Assembly (NCBI GenBank): GCA_009760855.2
Contig: WPIO01000005.1
Span: forward strand, 8,966,501 to 9,030,500
DNA length: 64,000 nucleotides
Source: Cristatella mucedo
Taxonomy: Eukaryota > Bryozoa > Phylactolaemata > Cristatellidae
Direction of reading: 5' to 3'
The notes below the pieces were generated by a model that saw only the letters and a program-made list of their open reading frames with translations, had not been told where the DNA came from and searched no databases. The translations under genes were made by a program, and so were the position numbers. Shown here piece by piece: positions 21,301 to 36,300 of the stretch; position 1 is the first letter of the stretch; each line of letters opens with the position of its first letter.

Positions 21301-24300
21301 ATCAATAGGCTTATTTATTGATAACTGATTGCCTAATCTTGTTAAATGTCTTAAACTTACAGTTTTGAACTCCTAAAACTGATAATAATTTTCTGGCTAG
21401 GCTTTTGGGTAATGAGTTGTACGGTTATGCCAATACGTGCTTCACCTGTTTAGAAAATTTGATATTGATGTGCAAAACCTTAAGAAAGAGTAAATAATCT
21501 TGATCTATCACTCTTTTAAAAATAATAATGGTAAAAATAATGCACTTGATAAAGCACCCTCAGAGAACTTAATCTCTTTCTAGGCGCTTTACATTTGCTG
21601 CAAAGGGAATTTCACTTGCAAAACTATTGGTCAATCCATGCAAGAAGAACTTAAATTATCACTTAAAAATAAAAAAAGCATTATTTGGCTCAAAATTTTA
21701 TTACAATGTGAATGTAGTTTTTATTTTGATTAAATATCAGCGCCCAACTATGAAGATATTTGAAAAGGTAATATGCATGTTGAATTTGATATCAAATCAA
21801 TTTCAATTATTATCTTTTATAGAAACAAGTTAAGTAAGCATTCAATAGAAAAAACCTGAAGTATCAATTGAAATAAGATACCCAGATTTAATACAATATT
21901 AATAACGTAGTTGTTGACCACGCTCAGAGAACTTAATCTCACTTGGCACTTTATATGTGTTGTAAAGAAAGCATTTTCTAATGGTTAGTGTTAACATGCA
22001 CAATGTCAACGAGCTTAACGTGGTTAAAGGTGACATACGCAGAATCATGTGTAAATATGGTTAGTTGCAGCATGCTCAGCACGCTTAAGCACACAAAGGA
22101 GAATCACGGATAACCAATAACTTTTGTGATACATAGATTCGTTTAAATCGTCTGTTTAAATATTCTCCAGTCAGGTAATATCATGACGTCAGTCAGTTAT
22201 GAGTTCCAGGCTTTAGGAGAGTGCTAACTAAAAGCATGGTCTCCAATTGATTTGAGGTTTGGACGAGGTCTAGCTTAACAATTTGAATCAGAACAGTGTG
22301 AGGTTTGATGCCTACCCTGATGGAAGAGTAGTTCCTATAGGTCGGCTGGAGCTAGACAATAAAGAGACCTATAGGGGAGTGATAGAAGAGTTCACTTGAC
22401 CAGTTTGTTTTAATGCCTAAAAGAATTCTCTGTAGCTCCTATAGTTAGTTACTTACTTAAAAGTTTGCATTTCTCTCACATCGATCTTTATTAAGGTGCG
22501 CATCCCAAACGCAGATTCTATGTTGGCGATAAAAGGATTACTAATTCCAGTTTTAGTTTTGTTGGATCACTTGAGTAAAAGTAGAATTTTGAAGAATTCT
22601 TCTAAGTGCATATTTATGACCGTATTTTTATCTCCTAAATGTTAACATTTTCCATGAGATTTAGTAAAAAAAAACTTCAAGAATTTCCTCTCAAAAGCCA
22701 ATGAATGGCTACGTTGTAGAGATGGACTTAATACTCTGGTCCCAATTTTTTGAGAAATTTCTCAAAATGTGATGGTCCACACTCCGCCCCATCATGAAGC
22801 TGACGAATTTAACGCCAGTAGCTACGAGTCGCGGCTGACAGTGCATGCCTACGTGGGAAATAATGGGTCAGGGTGACCAAGTGATTCTTTATCCGAAAAG
22901 TTAAACTGTGTGCCTCCAAGATTATTGGGAGCTCCGATTATGAAAGCAGCAAACAAGTTTTTTGAGTAAGCAGTTAGCTTAGCAAAGAAATTATTCACCC
23001 ATATCAATAGCGTTTATATCCGTAAAGTTTTGAAAAGGGGCTCACAAATTAATTTTTTGATTGCATCAGCATGCATGTAATGGGAAAAATTCAGTAATAC
23101 TAAGAGACAACAGTTCTTTAATCCAGTTTAATGTCAAAAGAATATGGCGAAATTGCAAATTCCTCAATTGATTGTGTCAGAAATTGGAATACATATAACT
23201 AAATACTGTAGTGGTTGAGCCACTGCTTTAATTTCTCCCCCTGCTCTAAGCAACACACCAGGTCCGCCATTTCCATGTCACAACAAATTATAAGTACTTG
23301 TAACATCTTATGTAGTTTCTACTGCAAGGCAAGGTGTACCAGCAGCTATGTAGGCGGTCTAAAGACGAACCGTTCCAGCTCTCTCAAAGTAGGATTCCAG
23401 ATCTTTTAAATGAGTCTTTTTTGTATTAAATACATTAAGACACACCGATGCACTTTCGTAATGGGAAGCCGTGATCTCCTCCTTCAGCTTTTTTTTGCTG
23501 CATGCTTCCAGTGGATATGAGACATTATTTTATATACTGTTATAGCTTAGCAGTTAGTATTTCCCAAACAAACACGGTAGAGAAGCACTTCGAGGCAAGA
23601 AATCGGCCCGTATATCACGTTATCGAAGCTCGAACAAATGCCACTTCTGAAGTAGGCATTCTGTCAACACATGAATTCGATCAACTTACTATGGTGATGC
23701 ATCGCGTATCAAAACTAGAGATTAAATGTTTTCGATGCCTATCCGTTGAAAGCAGCAAAAGTGTTCGGCACTTATAGTGCTCTTGGATACTTTTCCATAA
23801 GTCAAAACCGGACGATGATGACGACTGTATCTGATGGTGGAAATTAGCATCCTGTGCAAACCCTATATATTTACTGGCTTTCTTCAGTGACCAAAATAGA
23901 TAACTTATATGAAGTCAGTTATGCATTGACGAAATAAATTGCTGTAATAATATTATGAAGCATAAGTTTTAAATTTGTATTTAACTTGTATGGACCCACT
24001 GGCGCTCACCCAAGGTCTCCACGGTGGTATGTCGGCGCTAGGTTAAGAAACCCTCACATATATAAGGCTGCCTAGCACATGCTAATAACAATAAGAATAA
24101 TAATAAGACATTCATATAGCACCTTACTAGAACTGAGCGCCCAGAGACATTTTGAGTTCTCTGAGGGCGCTTTCTCAAGTGCATTATTATTATTATTATT
24201 ATAATTCTCTCTCTCTGGGTACTTTACGCATACTGGAAATAAAGCATGTAAAAATTGTTAGTAAATTCTTACCAAAAAATCAGTGTTTGCATCATGCACA

Positions 24301-27300
24301 ACCTCATGTAGCTTCAAATTTGTCAAAACGCGAAATAGAGCCATAGTCATTCGATCGAGTGGAAATCAGATACCGTTTAACTGCTGGGAAGAAAATATTG
24401 GGGTAAAGTTGTTCAATGCAAAGAGGGCCTCAACTCGTTTCAAATTTATGTGAGCGAGAATTTTTTTCACGTATTCTCTTAGTAATACTAGAGAACAAGT
24501 TTAAGCAGTGCGTTATGTGTTCGTACAGGCATGCACGCACGAACGCTCGCTACAGAAACGTTCCCTAGACGGCAATGGCCAAGCTAAGAAGAGGTTGTAG
24601 TATCCCATTCATCTTGCTGTTCACCAGCTCTACTAACTCGTACTAACTCACTCGCTCCTTCGCTCATTCCTTAATTCTCTATCGCTCTGTTTTGCTCTCC
24701 TTCTCTCTTTGCTCTCACTCTCTCGAGGTCTCTCTAGTTTTATCACTGGAATCTTCTATATGTATATGTATATAAATATATTTATTTATTTTTATTTATA
24801 TACGTATAGGTGTATATATCGTGACTTTTCTCCTATGGTTTTCGCCCTTGTTGCTCTTTTTGATTTGCGTCCTTAACTAACTGCTGGAATTTGTAGTATG
24901 CGACCAAAGTTCACAGTAACCTGTAACCTGTAACCGAAGTAACCTGCTGTCGATTGGCTGATGTGACAAGTGCTCGATTACTTTTGATGTTCCCGGGTTT
25001 TTCTAAAAGACTGTGAGACGGCATGGACAGTGACAATCAGGCAAGCGATCACATCGGGGACCTGGACCTGCTGACTATAAGCTCACTCTGTGGTAGCAGA
25101 GTTAACTTCGAGTCTTAAAAAAACCACAGTGGTCTTCTTGCTCTTGGATGTGACAATGCCATCACATTGTCAGAGAGCTGCTGTGAATCAGCGTGTTGAG
25201 TAGTCTGTACCCAACCAAAAACCGCCACGAGCGGCTGAGGTCAGACGGCGTAGCTGCAATTCCACTAGACAGCCCCCGCTTGCCGGCGAATATTGTAAAG
25301 TGAATGGTTTTGAAAGCTCTTGATGCGAACTCTTGAGTGTAATGCCAGCGAACATGGTAATAGTTTATCAACACTTGCAACTTCATAAAAACACAAAAGT
25401 AAGTGAGTGTTACCATGGAGAGTTGGCTATGGCACTCCGACGTCCTAAGAGACTTTTGGTTTGCATTCTACAGTCAACAGCCTCCTCGAGCGCCAATGAA
25501 AAGACTCACAGCCGTTCACGAGGAGAACGGGCATGGTAAGCAGTGTAAAAGTAGCAGCGTAGGACTGCTGAATGGAGTTTGCCACAGTCGGCTCCATGAG
25601 CTAGATCTATTCGCACACTATCATGGCAGGGTAGCACAGCAGAATAGGCTGATGCAGTTAAATTCGCAAGCACCTTAGCCAGGAAGGCGTGGTATGAAGA
25701 TTGTTTGAAAATTCCAGACCAGGCACATCGCAAACATGTTCCAACACGGCAAAGCAGGGCTTCTTCGTGGGTTGGCATGAGTGATTTTAAGAGAGCGGCA
25801 TTAAACGACACGCTGCAACTTCTTCGTCCGCCTGCATGCTGCATGCAGCAATCATACCACTGCCAATTTCGGAGCCGTGCTCGCCAGTATGCGATCTACG
25901 ATGAAGCTCATCTCGTCCTCTGGCGTCTCCAGACCTTCTTCATCTCTGTACTTTTTCGAATACAGCTGCAGATCGTAGCCGCTGGACTCCGCCGCCCACG
26001 CCCAGAACATACCTAAAGAGAAGCAGCGAAGGCGAAAGGTTAGCCGGCCCCCGGAGTGGCCTCCCTTGAAGGATAGATCAGAGGTCAGCGTCCTAGGCTT
26101 TTCTGAGAAAACAGCTCACAAAACTCGACTGCTAGCTGCTGGTCGAAACGTGCGCCGAACACCTAACATATTGCTTCGGTCAATCAACGTGATGGTCGGA
26201 CGATTTCGAAAGCCGGAGTTCCAGTCGGTCCCGAGCCCAGCTAGAGCTTCTTCCCCACTGCTCGTCATTGCTCTGCTCTCCTAGCTCCAAAGGTGTTCAA
26301 GCCAAGCTCAGCGATGCTGATCTAAGCGGTCCATTGATGCTCTGATCACGGACGTGCTCTGAGCCTCCATGCATAGGCTATTCGGTGACCGCACGCCGTC
26401 GGGTATTCTCGGCAATATAAGTGAGCATTAGCATTAACCTTCACGCATGCCGTCCGTCGTACACGGACAGCAGAGCTCGTACGGCACGAATGCGTGCGTG
26501 TCTGTGTGTGTGTGTGTTCGCGTGCGTGTGCGTGTGCTCGCGTGAGTATCATCCGTCTGTAACTTCTCAACACCACAAAGGACTAAGCAGGACAACTGAA
26601 AGCCTAAGCGACATTCGGTACACCTTTGGTAGCCTACAGACTTCATCTCAAGCAACCACGAGAGGATCAGAAGCATAGCAGAGTCAGCGGGTCAGTCGAG
26701 GATGTGATTAGCACGGAAGTAGCTCTTCAGGATGGCTCGAAAGGATCTACCACTCAATGTCAGCGGCAGAAGAATATATGTCGCTGGACGAGAGATCAGT
26801 AGCATAAATGCTACGGACCTGCTCTCTTCCTTATACCTCGTAATGGAATGTTTATTAATTGCTAATCGATGATGAAATCGAGCTTCCAGGAGGTACCGTT
26901 ATAGCAGTCTAATCTGCTCAAATAGTTTCCTGCATTCCATGGACCAGAGTGCACCTGGGGAGGGTGAACGAGAGCTCACTCATCATAGTCTCTGCAAGTG
27001 CTCGCTCCACCTCCGCACAGTCATTTTAGATTGGCTGCCACAGCTTGTGCCTTTAGTCTCAGCTCTGAATTCAGCTGAACTTCCTTCCCGCGTGCACACT
27101 TAAGAATTCGGTAGCACCACGTTCCATTCAACATCCACCGGTAAATAGCTGTTCTGGGGAATCTGAATGTTAGCGGCAGCCGCAGGCAGTCTACATGTCT
27201 CCATGTTCTATCAGTCATTGTTCCACCATTTATGAGAGGATGTACCTCTGCCGACAGTGACGTGACGAGAGCTGGCAGTCGGATGTAATCAAGACAAGAA

Positions 27301-30300
27301 AAGGACAGCCAGTAGTGCATAGGAAGAGTCTGAATAATGCGATCGAGACAAGTGCAGACGTAAAGACGACAAAGCGACGAGGCACAAGCTCGGTGCTTTG
27401 CAAACGCTCGATATAGAATGAGCAGAGTCCGGAAAATAACTTCTCAGCTAAATCTGTCTGCGAACATCAGGGTGCCGGTTGAAACTATGAATCTCTAGCA
27501 TATTTTTACACGCATATTCCTGTATTTGCTAATGTGTAGGTAGACACAGATGAACAGTAGCCATCGATGGGAAAGCCTGCTGATTGCCTTCTGTATCGTT
27601 TATATATCGACAAAATTCTTGTGTCAAAAATGGAAGAGAAGAACAGATTTACCTCTGAGACATGTTATTGTTTGTATGTTAAAAACAGCAATGTATTCCA
27701 TTGATGTTGCCATAAAGAGCCAGCTAAATTGCTTAGCTTTTTTAGATAAACATTTCTAGTCGTTAAAGGTTTTTCCGGGTTTACATGTTTTGTTTGGCTC
27801 CTGGAGAGGCCACCACGAGAAATATTCTTCTTGCCGATGTGTATGCCGAGTACAATCTAGGCTTTCATTTCTATTCGGATGACACTCAGTCATGCCTTTG
27901 CTTGATGCTTTCCAGGCCTTCAGCATGTCAAACTCTCAACTTCCTTGGTACACGTATTGATGACATCCGCACGTGAATGGCCGCAACTTTTCTTAAATGG
28001 ACTGATGGTTAAACACACTTTGTAGTTATGGGCCAACAAAGTGTGACTTAGAAATTGGAAAGGCTAAAGCTCAAACCTGGATCTACTAGCATACCTCCTG
28101 TTGAATCTTCACGAAATCTAAGTGTCGTGTTCCAAAGTGACCTTTCGTGAGAAAGACCACATCAGCTCCGCAGTTAAATGTACCTACTTTCAGCTGCTTA
28201 AGATTGCTAAAATTCAAGCTGGTTTAGACAGAGATATCACGTCTAACTTGGTCGTGCATTTGTGATATCCAGTCTGGACTTGTGTAACTCACTGCTTGCT
28301 ATTCCACCGGCCTGTGCAATCAGACGCTGGCAGCTGGTGCGAAAGTCTGCAGCTAGGCTCGTCTGTCGTGAGCCTCGCAGTTTCCACATCACACCACGTC
28401 TCACCGACCTGCACTGGCTCCCAGTCAAGCAACGCATTCACTTCAAGGTTGTTAAAAATCTTTTAGATTGCTTTATTCTTTGGCTTCCGCTTACCTATCA
28501 GATCCATTACCCCACCAGAATAAGTATCGCACCATCCGCTTTTCGGAATCTAAATGTTTACCTATACATCGTACAATCCTCAAATCATCTGGCTACCGTG
28601 CTTTTAGTTCATATGTTCCCAGTGCGTGGAACTCACTTTGACTTTCGTCACATGTCCTGGCTCGACTGCATTTAAAAAGAAACCACAAACGCGTTTCTTC
28701 ATCATGGCATTTAGTGATCCCTGTGATTCGTCCTGTATACGCTCATGAGTGCTGACACTGTCCGTGCTGCCACTAACCATACTTGCATGCTGACTTTGTA
28801 CATGTCCCCTAACTATGTTATTCTTGTTGTTTATTAAGCATGCTACAGCTAACAGTTCGATAGAGCTTCCTTTGCAGAAAATGTAAAGCGCCTAGAAAGA
28901 GATAAGGTTCTCCTGGGCGCTTTATCGAATGTACTATTATTGATTTTTTCATTATCACGCCATGGGATAAGCTCTGATGGCAGCTATCATTTCAGCATTT
29001 CGCAAAATGTTCGCTTACTCTGCTAGGCTGTGGCCTTTTAAAGCTAAGAAATTAACAAAGTAGCCGCTGTTGCAATCAATGTCTCTAGTGCACGTTTTTA
29101 ATTAAAATCTCTTCAATACGTAACTGTAGAAGGAAGTGATAAGCGAGCAGGTCCACGGCTTAATAGTGTAGTCGCTCTAAGTCGTTTCCCGCAGTAAATT
29201 CGGAACCAAAAGTGCAATTATAATGCCAAGACGCAAAAGATTTGTGACTTGTGATGCAATGGAGATGCCGAATTCTATCTAGGATAAACATTCTTCCCTA
29301 GATAATAAGCCACGGTGTGATGGTTTCGATAAGACTTGTAGAAGAGATCAGATTAGGCACTCTCAGTACCCGGGAGGTCATTGGGAACGTTGTTCTAACG
29401 AAAGAAACTACTAACATACCATAATCTCCTGCAGCACGAACATATAGTCTTAATTCTGCAATTTTTTCCAGTATTATTATTGTTTATTGAGCATGCCACA
29501 CTAATTATTCGATCGTGCTCCCTTTACAACAAATTTAACGTGTCAAGAAAAAGGTTGAGTCTTTGAGAGCGCTATATCAAATTATTATTATTATCATTAT
29601 TATTAATAAACAGTTTCGAAAAAATAAGAGATCAGAAGTGGGTAATACAAGGGGGAAGATTTAGTACAAGAAAATGCACGATGTGTCACGATGGGAGTAA
29701 TAATCTTATTGCTCATTCAGCCGCGATCTCCAGATGGTCATGTGGGGGCAGAGAAATTGTGACGTTTTCTACGTTTGTTGATTGCAACCCTGGCATGCTA
29801 TTATTCGAATTTTAAATCAGAAGACTGCATATTACAGCCATCCGCATTAGGTCTTGAGCTGCTACAATATAGTGGTATTGAACTTCACAGAAGTTGCTCT
29901 AGTCAATGCTTTTACTTTCTACTTACTGTGGCTCTAAATATAGCAGTCCTTGGTCAGATTTACAAAGCATGTAATCGAAGTTCTGGTCCATCGCAGAATT
30001 AGAGTTGGAGGAACATTTACTGATCTCAAAACGGCATCAGCACGTATCAGACACTGCTAGTGGTAAAATTTCTCAGGTGTTATTCATTGTACTTCAAAGA
30101 AACTTATTCGAAAAATCTTGTAGTAGAAGTCAGCATAATGAGATTATGTACGAACTCAGACGAGCCCCGTTCAAGCCAATTCTGTATACTATCCCCTGCT
30201 TTTTGCTGTTAAATGAAGCTCTTTATGCGTTTCTTAGACTAATCTTTACTAAGATTTAGCTCATCAGGCTTACAGTGTGAACTATCTCAGCAACCGCCGG

Positions 30301-33300
30301 CATTTTTTGCTATTAAGTACTACACGACCATAAACACGGCATCCGTACAAAGTACAGTAAGAAGTCTATTCAGTGCCAGTATTTACAAGCAGAAATCCGT
30401 TCTATAAGCTAGGCGGAAGCAGGGGGTCCCAAAGTTACTTCGACATTGCGCCATGGCTTCAGCAGTCTGTTTATTTCAGTGAATAAAGCCAAACTTGTGT
30501 CTCACTTTCCAACACCAAGCACTGCTATTGTTACTTATCCGTTGCAGAGTTTTCTTCAAATATTTTTATTTCTTACGAGCATCGTATGCGGAAACCAATA
30601 CATGTAAAACATGTTTAAAGTTTATCTGGCTGCTTTTGACTTGGTTGCTTCAGCAGTGAATTTCATGCACTGACTGACTCATTGTCTCTTGTGGCTCATG
30701 TTCTAGGCCCCATCACTAGTCACATCACGGGCAAACACTCGACCAAGTCTTCTCGTACAGCTGCACATTGTCATCACCAATTACTACCAAATTCTGCTTA
30801 TCCGACCCCATGCGGATCACATTCAGTCTAAAATGTGTGCTCTCATCTTCTTCATCATCTAAAATCACTTTAGAGTCGCGAAACCTCAAGACCCTTGAGA
30901 TCAATGCTGTCCTTGCAAAGATATCTGCCTCGCCTCTTCTGCTCAATCTCTCTTACGACCTGTCATCATTGCTAGATTGCTACATTACAGCACTAGCTGA
31001 CTTGCTCATGAGCTTGCTCCTCTGACTTGGAGCACTGTGGGCCCTCGTTCAGACGGCCTACGGTTTACCACAGGCATTAAAATAACTAGATCTACTAAGC
31101 GCAGGCTTGAAACAGCATACAAAAGATCAGGACTGACTTTAGATAGAATGTCCGTCTACAGGCATACGAGGACAAATTTAGATCGTACCAATCAATCCTA
31201 GACAAGGTCAAGTCAAGCTTTCATAAAAAACTTTGTAGAATCACAGATACACAATCCGAAAATGCTAGCATCTACAATCAACGATCTCCTTAACCGCTCC
31301 CAGGTTAGCTTCTTACCTAGTGATTCTCGAGGTGATCTAGCCGATCGCGTTCTAGCTTATTTTGCAACAAGATTAACATGATCAGAGAGTCCGTCTCTAG
31401 GGTGATAAAATTCTGCCAGGAGTCTTGTCCCACAATTCCATGCACCACTTTATTGTCCACATTCAATGAGGCCTCTAGTGACTTCTTTCTGAAGTGTATA
31501 TACCTAGAAAGAGATTGAGTTCTCAGAGGGCGTTATATGAAATGCATTATTATTAATGATTATATAATTATGACATCAAAACTAAATAAGACAATTAGTC
31601 CTCTGTACCATATTCTCTCTGCCTTGCCTCTAGGATCCATAAATCTGCTGCTGTCGCCATGCCTATCTAAAATCACAAATATATCATTAGCCTGAGGTCA
31701 TATCCCAAAACTTTGTGTCAAAAAGGCTATATTCAGGCCACTACTCTAGAAAGAACAACTAGACCAAGAGAACTTGAACAACTTCCACCTAGTTTCTCTT
31801 CTAACTGTTTTATCTGAGACAAGGGAACGAGTAGTAGGAGACCAGTCGAACTAAGAGATCTAAAATTCAAATCTGGATAGTAAGCTCCAGTCTAGATTTA
31901 GAGCTAGTCACTCAACAGCATCCGCCTAGCTTCCGGTGTACAACAGCTTCCTACTTAGGAATGCAGACTTAGGTAGAGTATATCCACTTGTTTTGCTCAA
32001 TCTTTCGGCAGCTTTTTATACCATCGATCACAGAGTTCCTCCTCGAATGCCACGCATCTCGCATGGGCAGCACTGGTACTGCAACACTGTGGTTTTAAGT
32101 CCAATGCCGGTGGGGGACTCGAGAGTGTTCATCTGAATGCACAAAGATCATCGGAGGAACGTCTGAAATATGTGGTTCCTCAGGACTGATTGGTCTGGGT
32201 CTTTTCACGGTTGCTACTCTCCCTCTTGCCAATGTGATTGCCAGGCACGATCAAGGCTTTCGCTTCAAAGAACGTGAAATTCAGTTGTAAGTTTGCATTG
32301 ATTCCTACTAGGTCTCCAGCTTGTCGATATCTCTCAACCCCCTTGCTGCATATATTGATGACATCCACAAAATTAAAGGAAGCTAAATTTTTTCAATTTG
32401 AAAGATGATAAAACCAACCTACTAGTTGTAGCTAAACCAATTGTGATTCAAAGATTGGAAAAGCTAACGTTAAAAATTGGCTCTGCAAGCATCCTCTCGG
32501 TTGAATCTGCAATAATCAAGATGGTTTATTACAAAGTGACCTTTTATTAGACGTCCGCATCAGCTCCGCATTCAAGTCTGCCTACGTTAAGGTGCACAAA
32601 ATTGCTAAAATTTATCTGGGATTGTTTTGACAGGGATAACACATTAAATTACTCCACGCATTTGTGATATCCCGTTTCGGCTTCTGTAACTCATCGCTTG
32701 CTGGTCTTCCGGCCTGTGCAATCAGGCGCTAACAATGGTGCAAAACTGTGCAGCTGGGCGTGTTTTTCGCCAGTGTCGCAGTTGCCACATCAAACCGTTT
32801 CTAGCTAACCTGCACTGCCTCCCAGTGAAGTAGCACATCGACTTCTAGGTTCTGTCGTTCATTTTCAGGTCCCATCATTCTTTGGCTCCAGCCAACCAAT
32901 TGCATTTGCTGCACCACGAGGCTAAGCATCGTACCACCCACTTTTTGGAATCTAACGGTTTTTCTATACCTAATGCGAACCTCAAATCCTTTGGAGACCG
33001 CGCCTTAGTTCACGAGCTCCTAAAGCCTGAAATTCACTTCAAACTGGCGTCACGACATTACCTGAATTGAACTCATTAAAAAAAGCTAAAAATGAATATA
33101 TTTATTCTAGCATTTAGTGGGTCCTTATGACGAGTCCTTTGTGTGCTTTTGCATGTTAATACTGTGCATGCTGCCAATAACCATATTTGTGATGCTTTGG
33201 ATATTAATACTGTTAATGCCACTTCTAATAGTGTTTTTCTTGTTATCATTGAGAATGCTATCACTAACCATTTGATGATGCTTCCTTTGTAGTGAATGTA

Positions 33301-36300
33301 CAGTGCCTAAAAAAAGATTAGGTTATTTTTCGGCTTTGTAATAAATGCGTTTTTTTACTATTATTATTTTAATGAGCTCTTGGTTATCCAGGATGACTTA
33401 CTTGTAATTTAAAGTCAAAATAGCTCTTGGATTAACCATGTGTTACGTGTAAGTAGAATATAAGGGCAGAGCCCGGTTTGCTGCATACGCTGTGTTAAAA
33501 TGTTAAGCTTTTATTAAAGTATATAGAATCTCCCCCACATATTAATTGAGGCACGGAAGCTCTAAAATAATACAAGTCGTCCAACGTTTGAGTCGTATTC
33601 TCCTGCAAAAAATTCAAGCAACAACGGGTGAAGTGATTTCTGGGGTAGGTTATTTGTATGGCTCGCACTGGTACTCCCCAGGGCTATGCCCTCCGAAAAC
33701 CATTGGGAAGCAGAAAGCAGGAAACGTGAAAGATGATCAACGGCGAACCCATTTTAATTATTACATCTTTTTAATAGTGCTATTACTAACGAAGCCATTG
33801 GACATGGACTAGCTAACAGAGTTACTCGCGAAAATAGCACCGAACGCCAATGCTGCGATACAATTATTATTTTTAAGTTGACATGCGATTGCTGACGGCT
33901 GATGTAAAACATTTCGTAAAGATATAATAGCTTTCCCTCGTGCCTGATTTATTCGACGAAAGCAGAGCTATCTTATTGGTTCAGCTTATTACCATTAAGC
34001 TCTCCTTATCTACTCACCCGGCAGAGTGAATAATACTGCTTGCCCCAAGAGTATGAAGGAAACCCACTGATAATACGGAATTGTACGTGCCTCGTCGGGA
34101 ACTCCTGGTTGGTCTGCGTTGAAGAAGTCCGTATAGGTATTTTGCACCTACAATTATAGAAAATCTGCGAGCGAGAGAGTGCTAACTGCAGTAACTCGAG
34201 ACTGAGGCAAAGCGCTGCATCGAAAGATCTACCCAGCATACGCTTTCCGTGTACTCGATCCACTGGTCGGTGAACTCAGCCGGCGCATGGCAAGCGATTG
34301 GCTCCTTCGTAAGTGTGTCCAATGTGATAAAGGCAGCTATGACAACGAAAATAGCTGCAACGAGAAATGATCTAGCGGTCTTCAATGGTTAGTGCTGCAA
34401 GGCGAGCCTTTATAAACGAGCAAGCGGTCGATGCAGGCGTAGCCAGTAGACCGGCGGTCGAGCTGAATATCCTCTACCGAGGAGTGCAGTTGACCAATAA
34501 ACCCAACCTGCGGTCTTCTACTTGCAGAATTGTTAGGCTATCGATACAAGACTTCCGACGAGCCCCGATGTGCTTGGGCGAAATCGAAGTAGTGCGATTC
34601 GTCTCACGCCTTCCCGCGGTCGTCGAAGCAGCCGAGCGGTGACTCTGCTGCTCGGCTGCTGAGTGGCGTGACCAAATACACGTTCGCTAGTGGTGGCCTC
34701 TAGCTCCGCAGGGATGCGGGGGATCAACCGGTGCAGCAATTGACCCACAACAAGTACATTAAGCAGATGTATTTAAGTACAAGACTATTCGACCACAAAA
34801 GCTAGGCTTAACTGGCTGTATCACGGCAACGCAGCATTCATGTCTATCTACTTGTCAGGGGTCCAAAAGATTATACTATCCAAAAATGAGAAGGAAATTC
34901 TTTTAAGTTGTGATAACTAGAGCTTGAACCCTGGAAATTTGAGCTGCAAGCCAGGATTCCGTTGCCATTACTTTTTTCGGAACAACAAAGCACCTACTTT
35001 TTATTTTCAAGATCAACTCTGAGGTGGGAAGAACCGACGAAAGTCTTCGCGATCCCTGTCAAAAGTGACTCTGCGAGAAGGTGGACTGCAAGTGTGGAGG
35101 CTGGAAAAGCTATCAATGATGGATTAAACAGCGCTTATGTCTTTTGGAGCAACTGTCTTAAATACAAGTGGAACGCTAAAAACTGAATGCTTGCCTTGCC
35201 GACATTCAATCCTGGATGTCGAAATTCTTTTTGGAATTAAATGACGATAAAACCAAACTGCTGCTCATAGGACACCCTACGATTGTAGCCGGATTAAAAG
35301 ACTTTGCTCTTCTAATGGGTTATGCTGCTGTGTGACTACAAACATGTGCTCTAAATTTAGATATCGTTTTTGGCAGCTGCGTCAATTTTAAATGCTTCAT
35401 TCAGAAGACCGCTTCTACAGCTAGCCGTCACGCCCGATCCCTACCTAAGATAAGGAGCTGCCTTCCGCAGTGACTTGCAAAATATTTAAATAGCTCCTTA
35501 GGTCTGTATCGGCTCGACAATTGTAATTCCATTTTGGCTGGGCTACCAAAGAAAGCAACTAGGCGACTGCTGCTGACTATGAATAGGGCTGCAAGGCTAG
35601 TCTTCAAGTCCCAGAGGTTTGAGCACGTGTCTCCTTTGCTAAAAGAGCTAGGATGGATGCCGGTTGAGCAACGGATACAGAGAAAAGTTCTTAAAAAAAG
35701 TTCTTACCGACAAGGTCCGCCACGGCTTGGCTCCTTCGTACCTAACTGAACTGCTCCACCACGTTCAGCCTCTTTATAGCCTCAGCTCCTGTGTGGACAA
35801 TGAATTAGCTGTTCCATTCCTCCACATAAAGACCATTGGCGACAGAGGCTTTAACTTTGTAGGTCCTAGACTTAGGAAGTCGCTACCACAATTCTTACGC
35901 AACGGCAAATACTCTCCTGCTGCAAACTATGGCTCATCCTTTTCAGCGGTCCTGAGTTGCTACTGCCATGCTACTAACTACCACAACTGCTCTTCTGACT
36001 CTGCAATGCTTTTCACTTACTCTTTGTTGCTTGAGACGGAGTCTGTTGGCTACAGAATGTGTACCGAAAGCCTCTTAGGCTGTGAGTTCGCTTTATAAAA
36101 ATCTCCTGCGAAACACCTACATAGTCCTTATGACTTTTTGGAGTTACAGACAGAAAAACGTTGCATCACTTGTAACAAGAAGTGAAGCTGGCAGTCTCCT
36201 ACATAGTATTTGGAACTTTATCTTGTTGGCTCTATCACCACTTTGGTACAGCAGCTTAAGGAAGATTGAATGTATTAGGAAAAAATTTCAGGATCAAAAA

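Larger units (their letters stand above)
20798..25857 (-). other. Innexin intron 4 (5.1 kb)
   Basis: Bounded by GTATGA at 25857 and TATAG at 20798. Apart from three short LINE 3' tails (21.5, 21.9-22.1 and 24.1-24.2 kb) and a TC/TA-rich stretch at 24.63-24.82 kb, no coding or repeat signal was seen. Confidence 0.75.
26013..34017 (-). other. Innexin intron 3 (8.0 kb)
   Basis: Bounded by GTGAGT at 34017 and TTTAG at 26013. Several plus-strand LINE fragments occupy 27.8-33.4 kb. The stretches 26.01-27.79, 28.95-29.46, 29.61-30.65 and 33.37-34.0 kb show nothing recognisable apart from a short GT-rich tract near 26.5 kb. Confidence 0.8.

Noticed and set aside
33540-33610. Acceptor-like site ending TTTTTTGCAG on the minus strand as a next innexin exon after exon 3
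   Set aside because: In the required phase it reads into a stop after 13 codons. The exon at 26012-25858 fits both phase and protein family.
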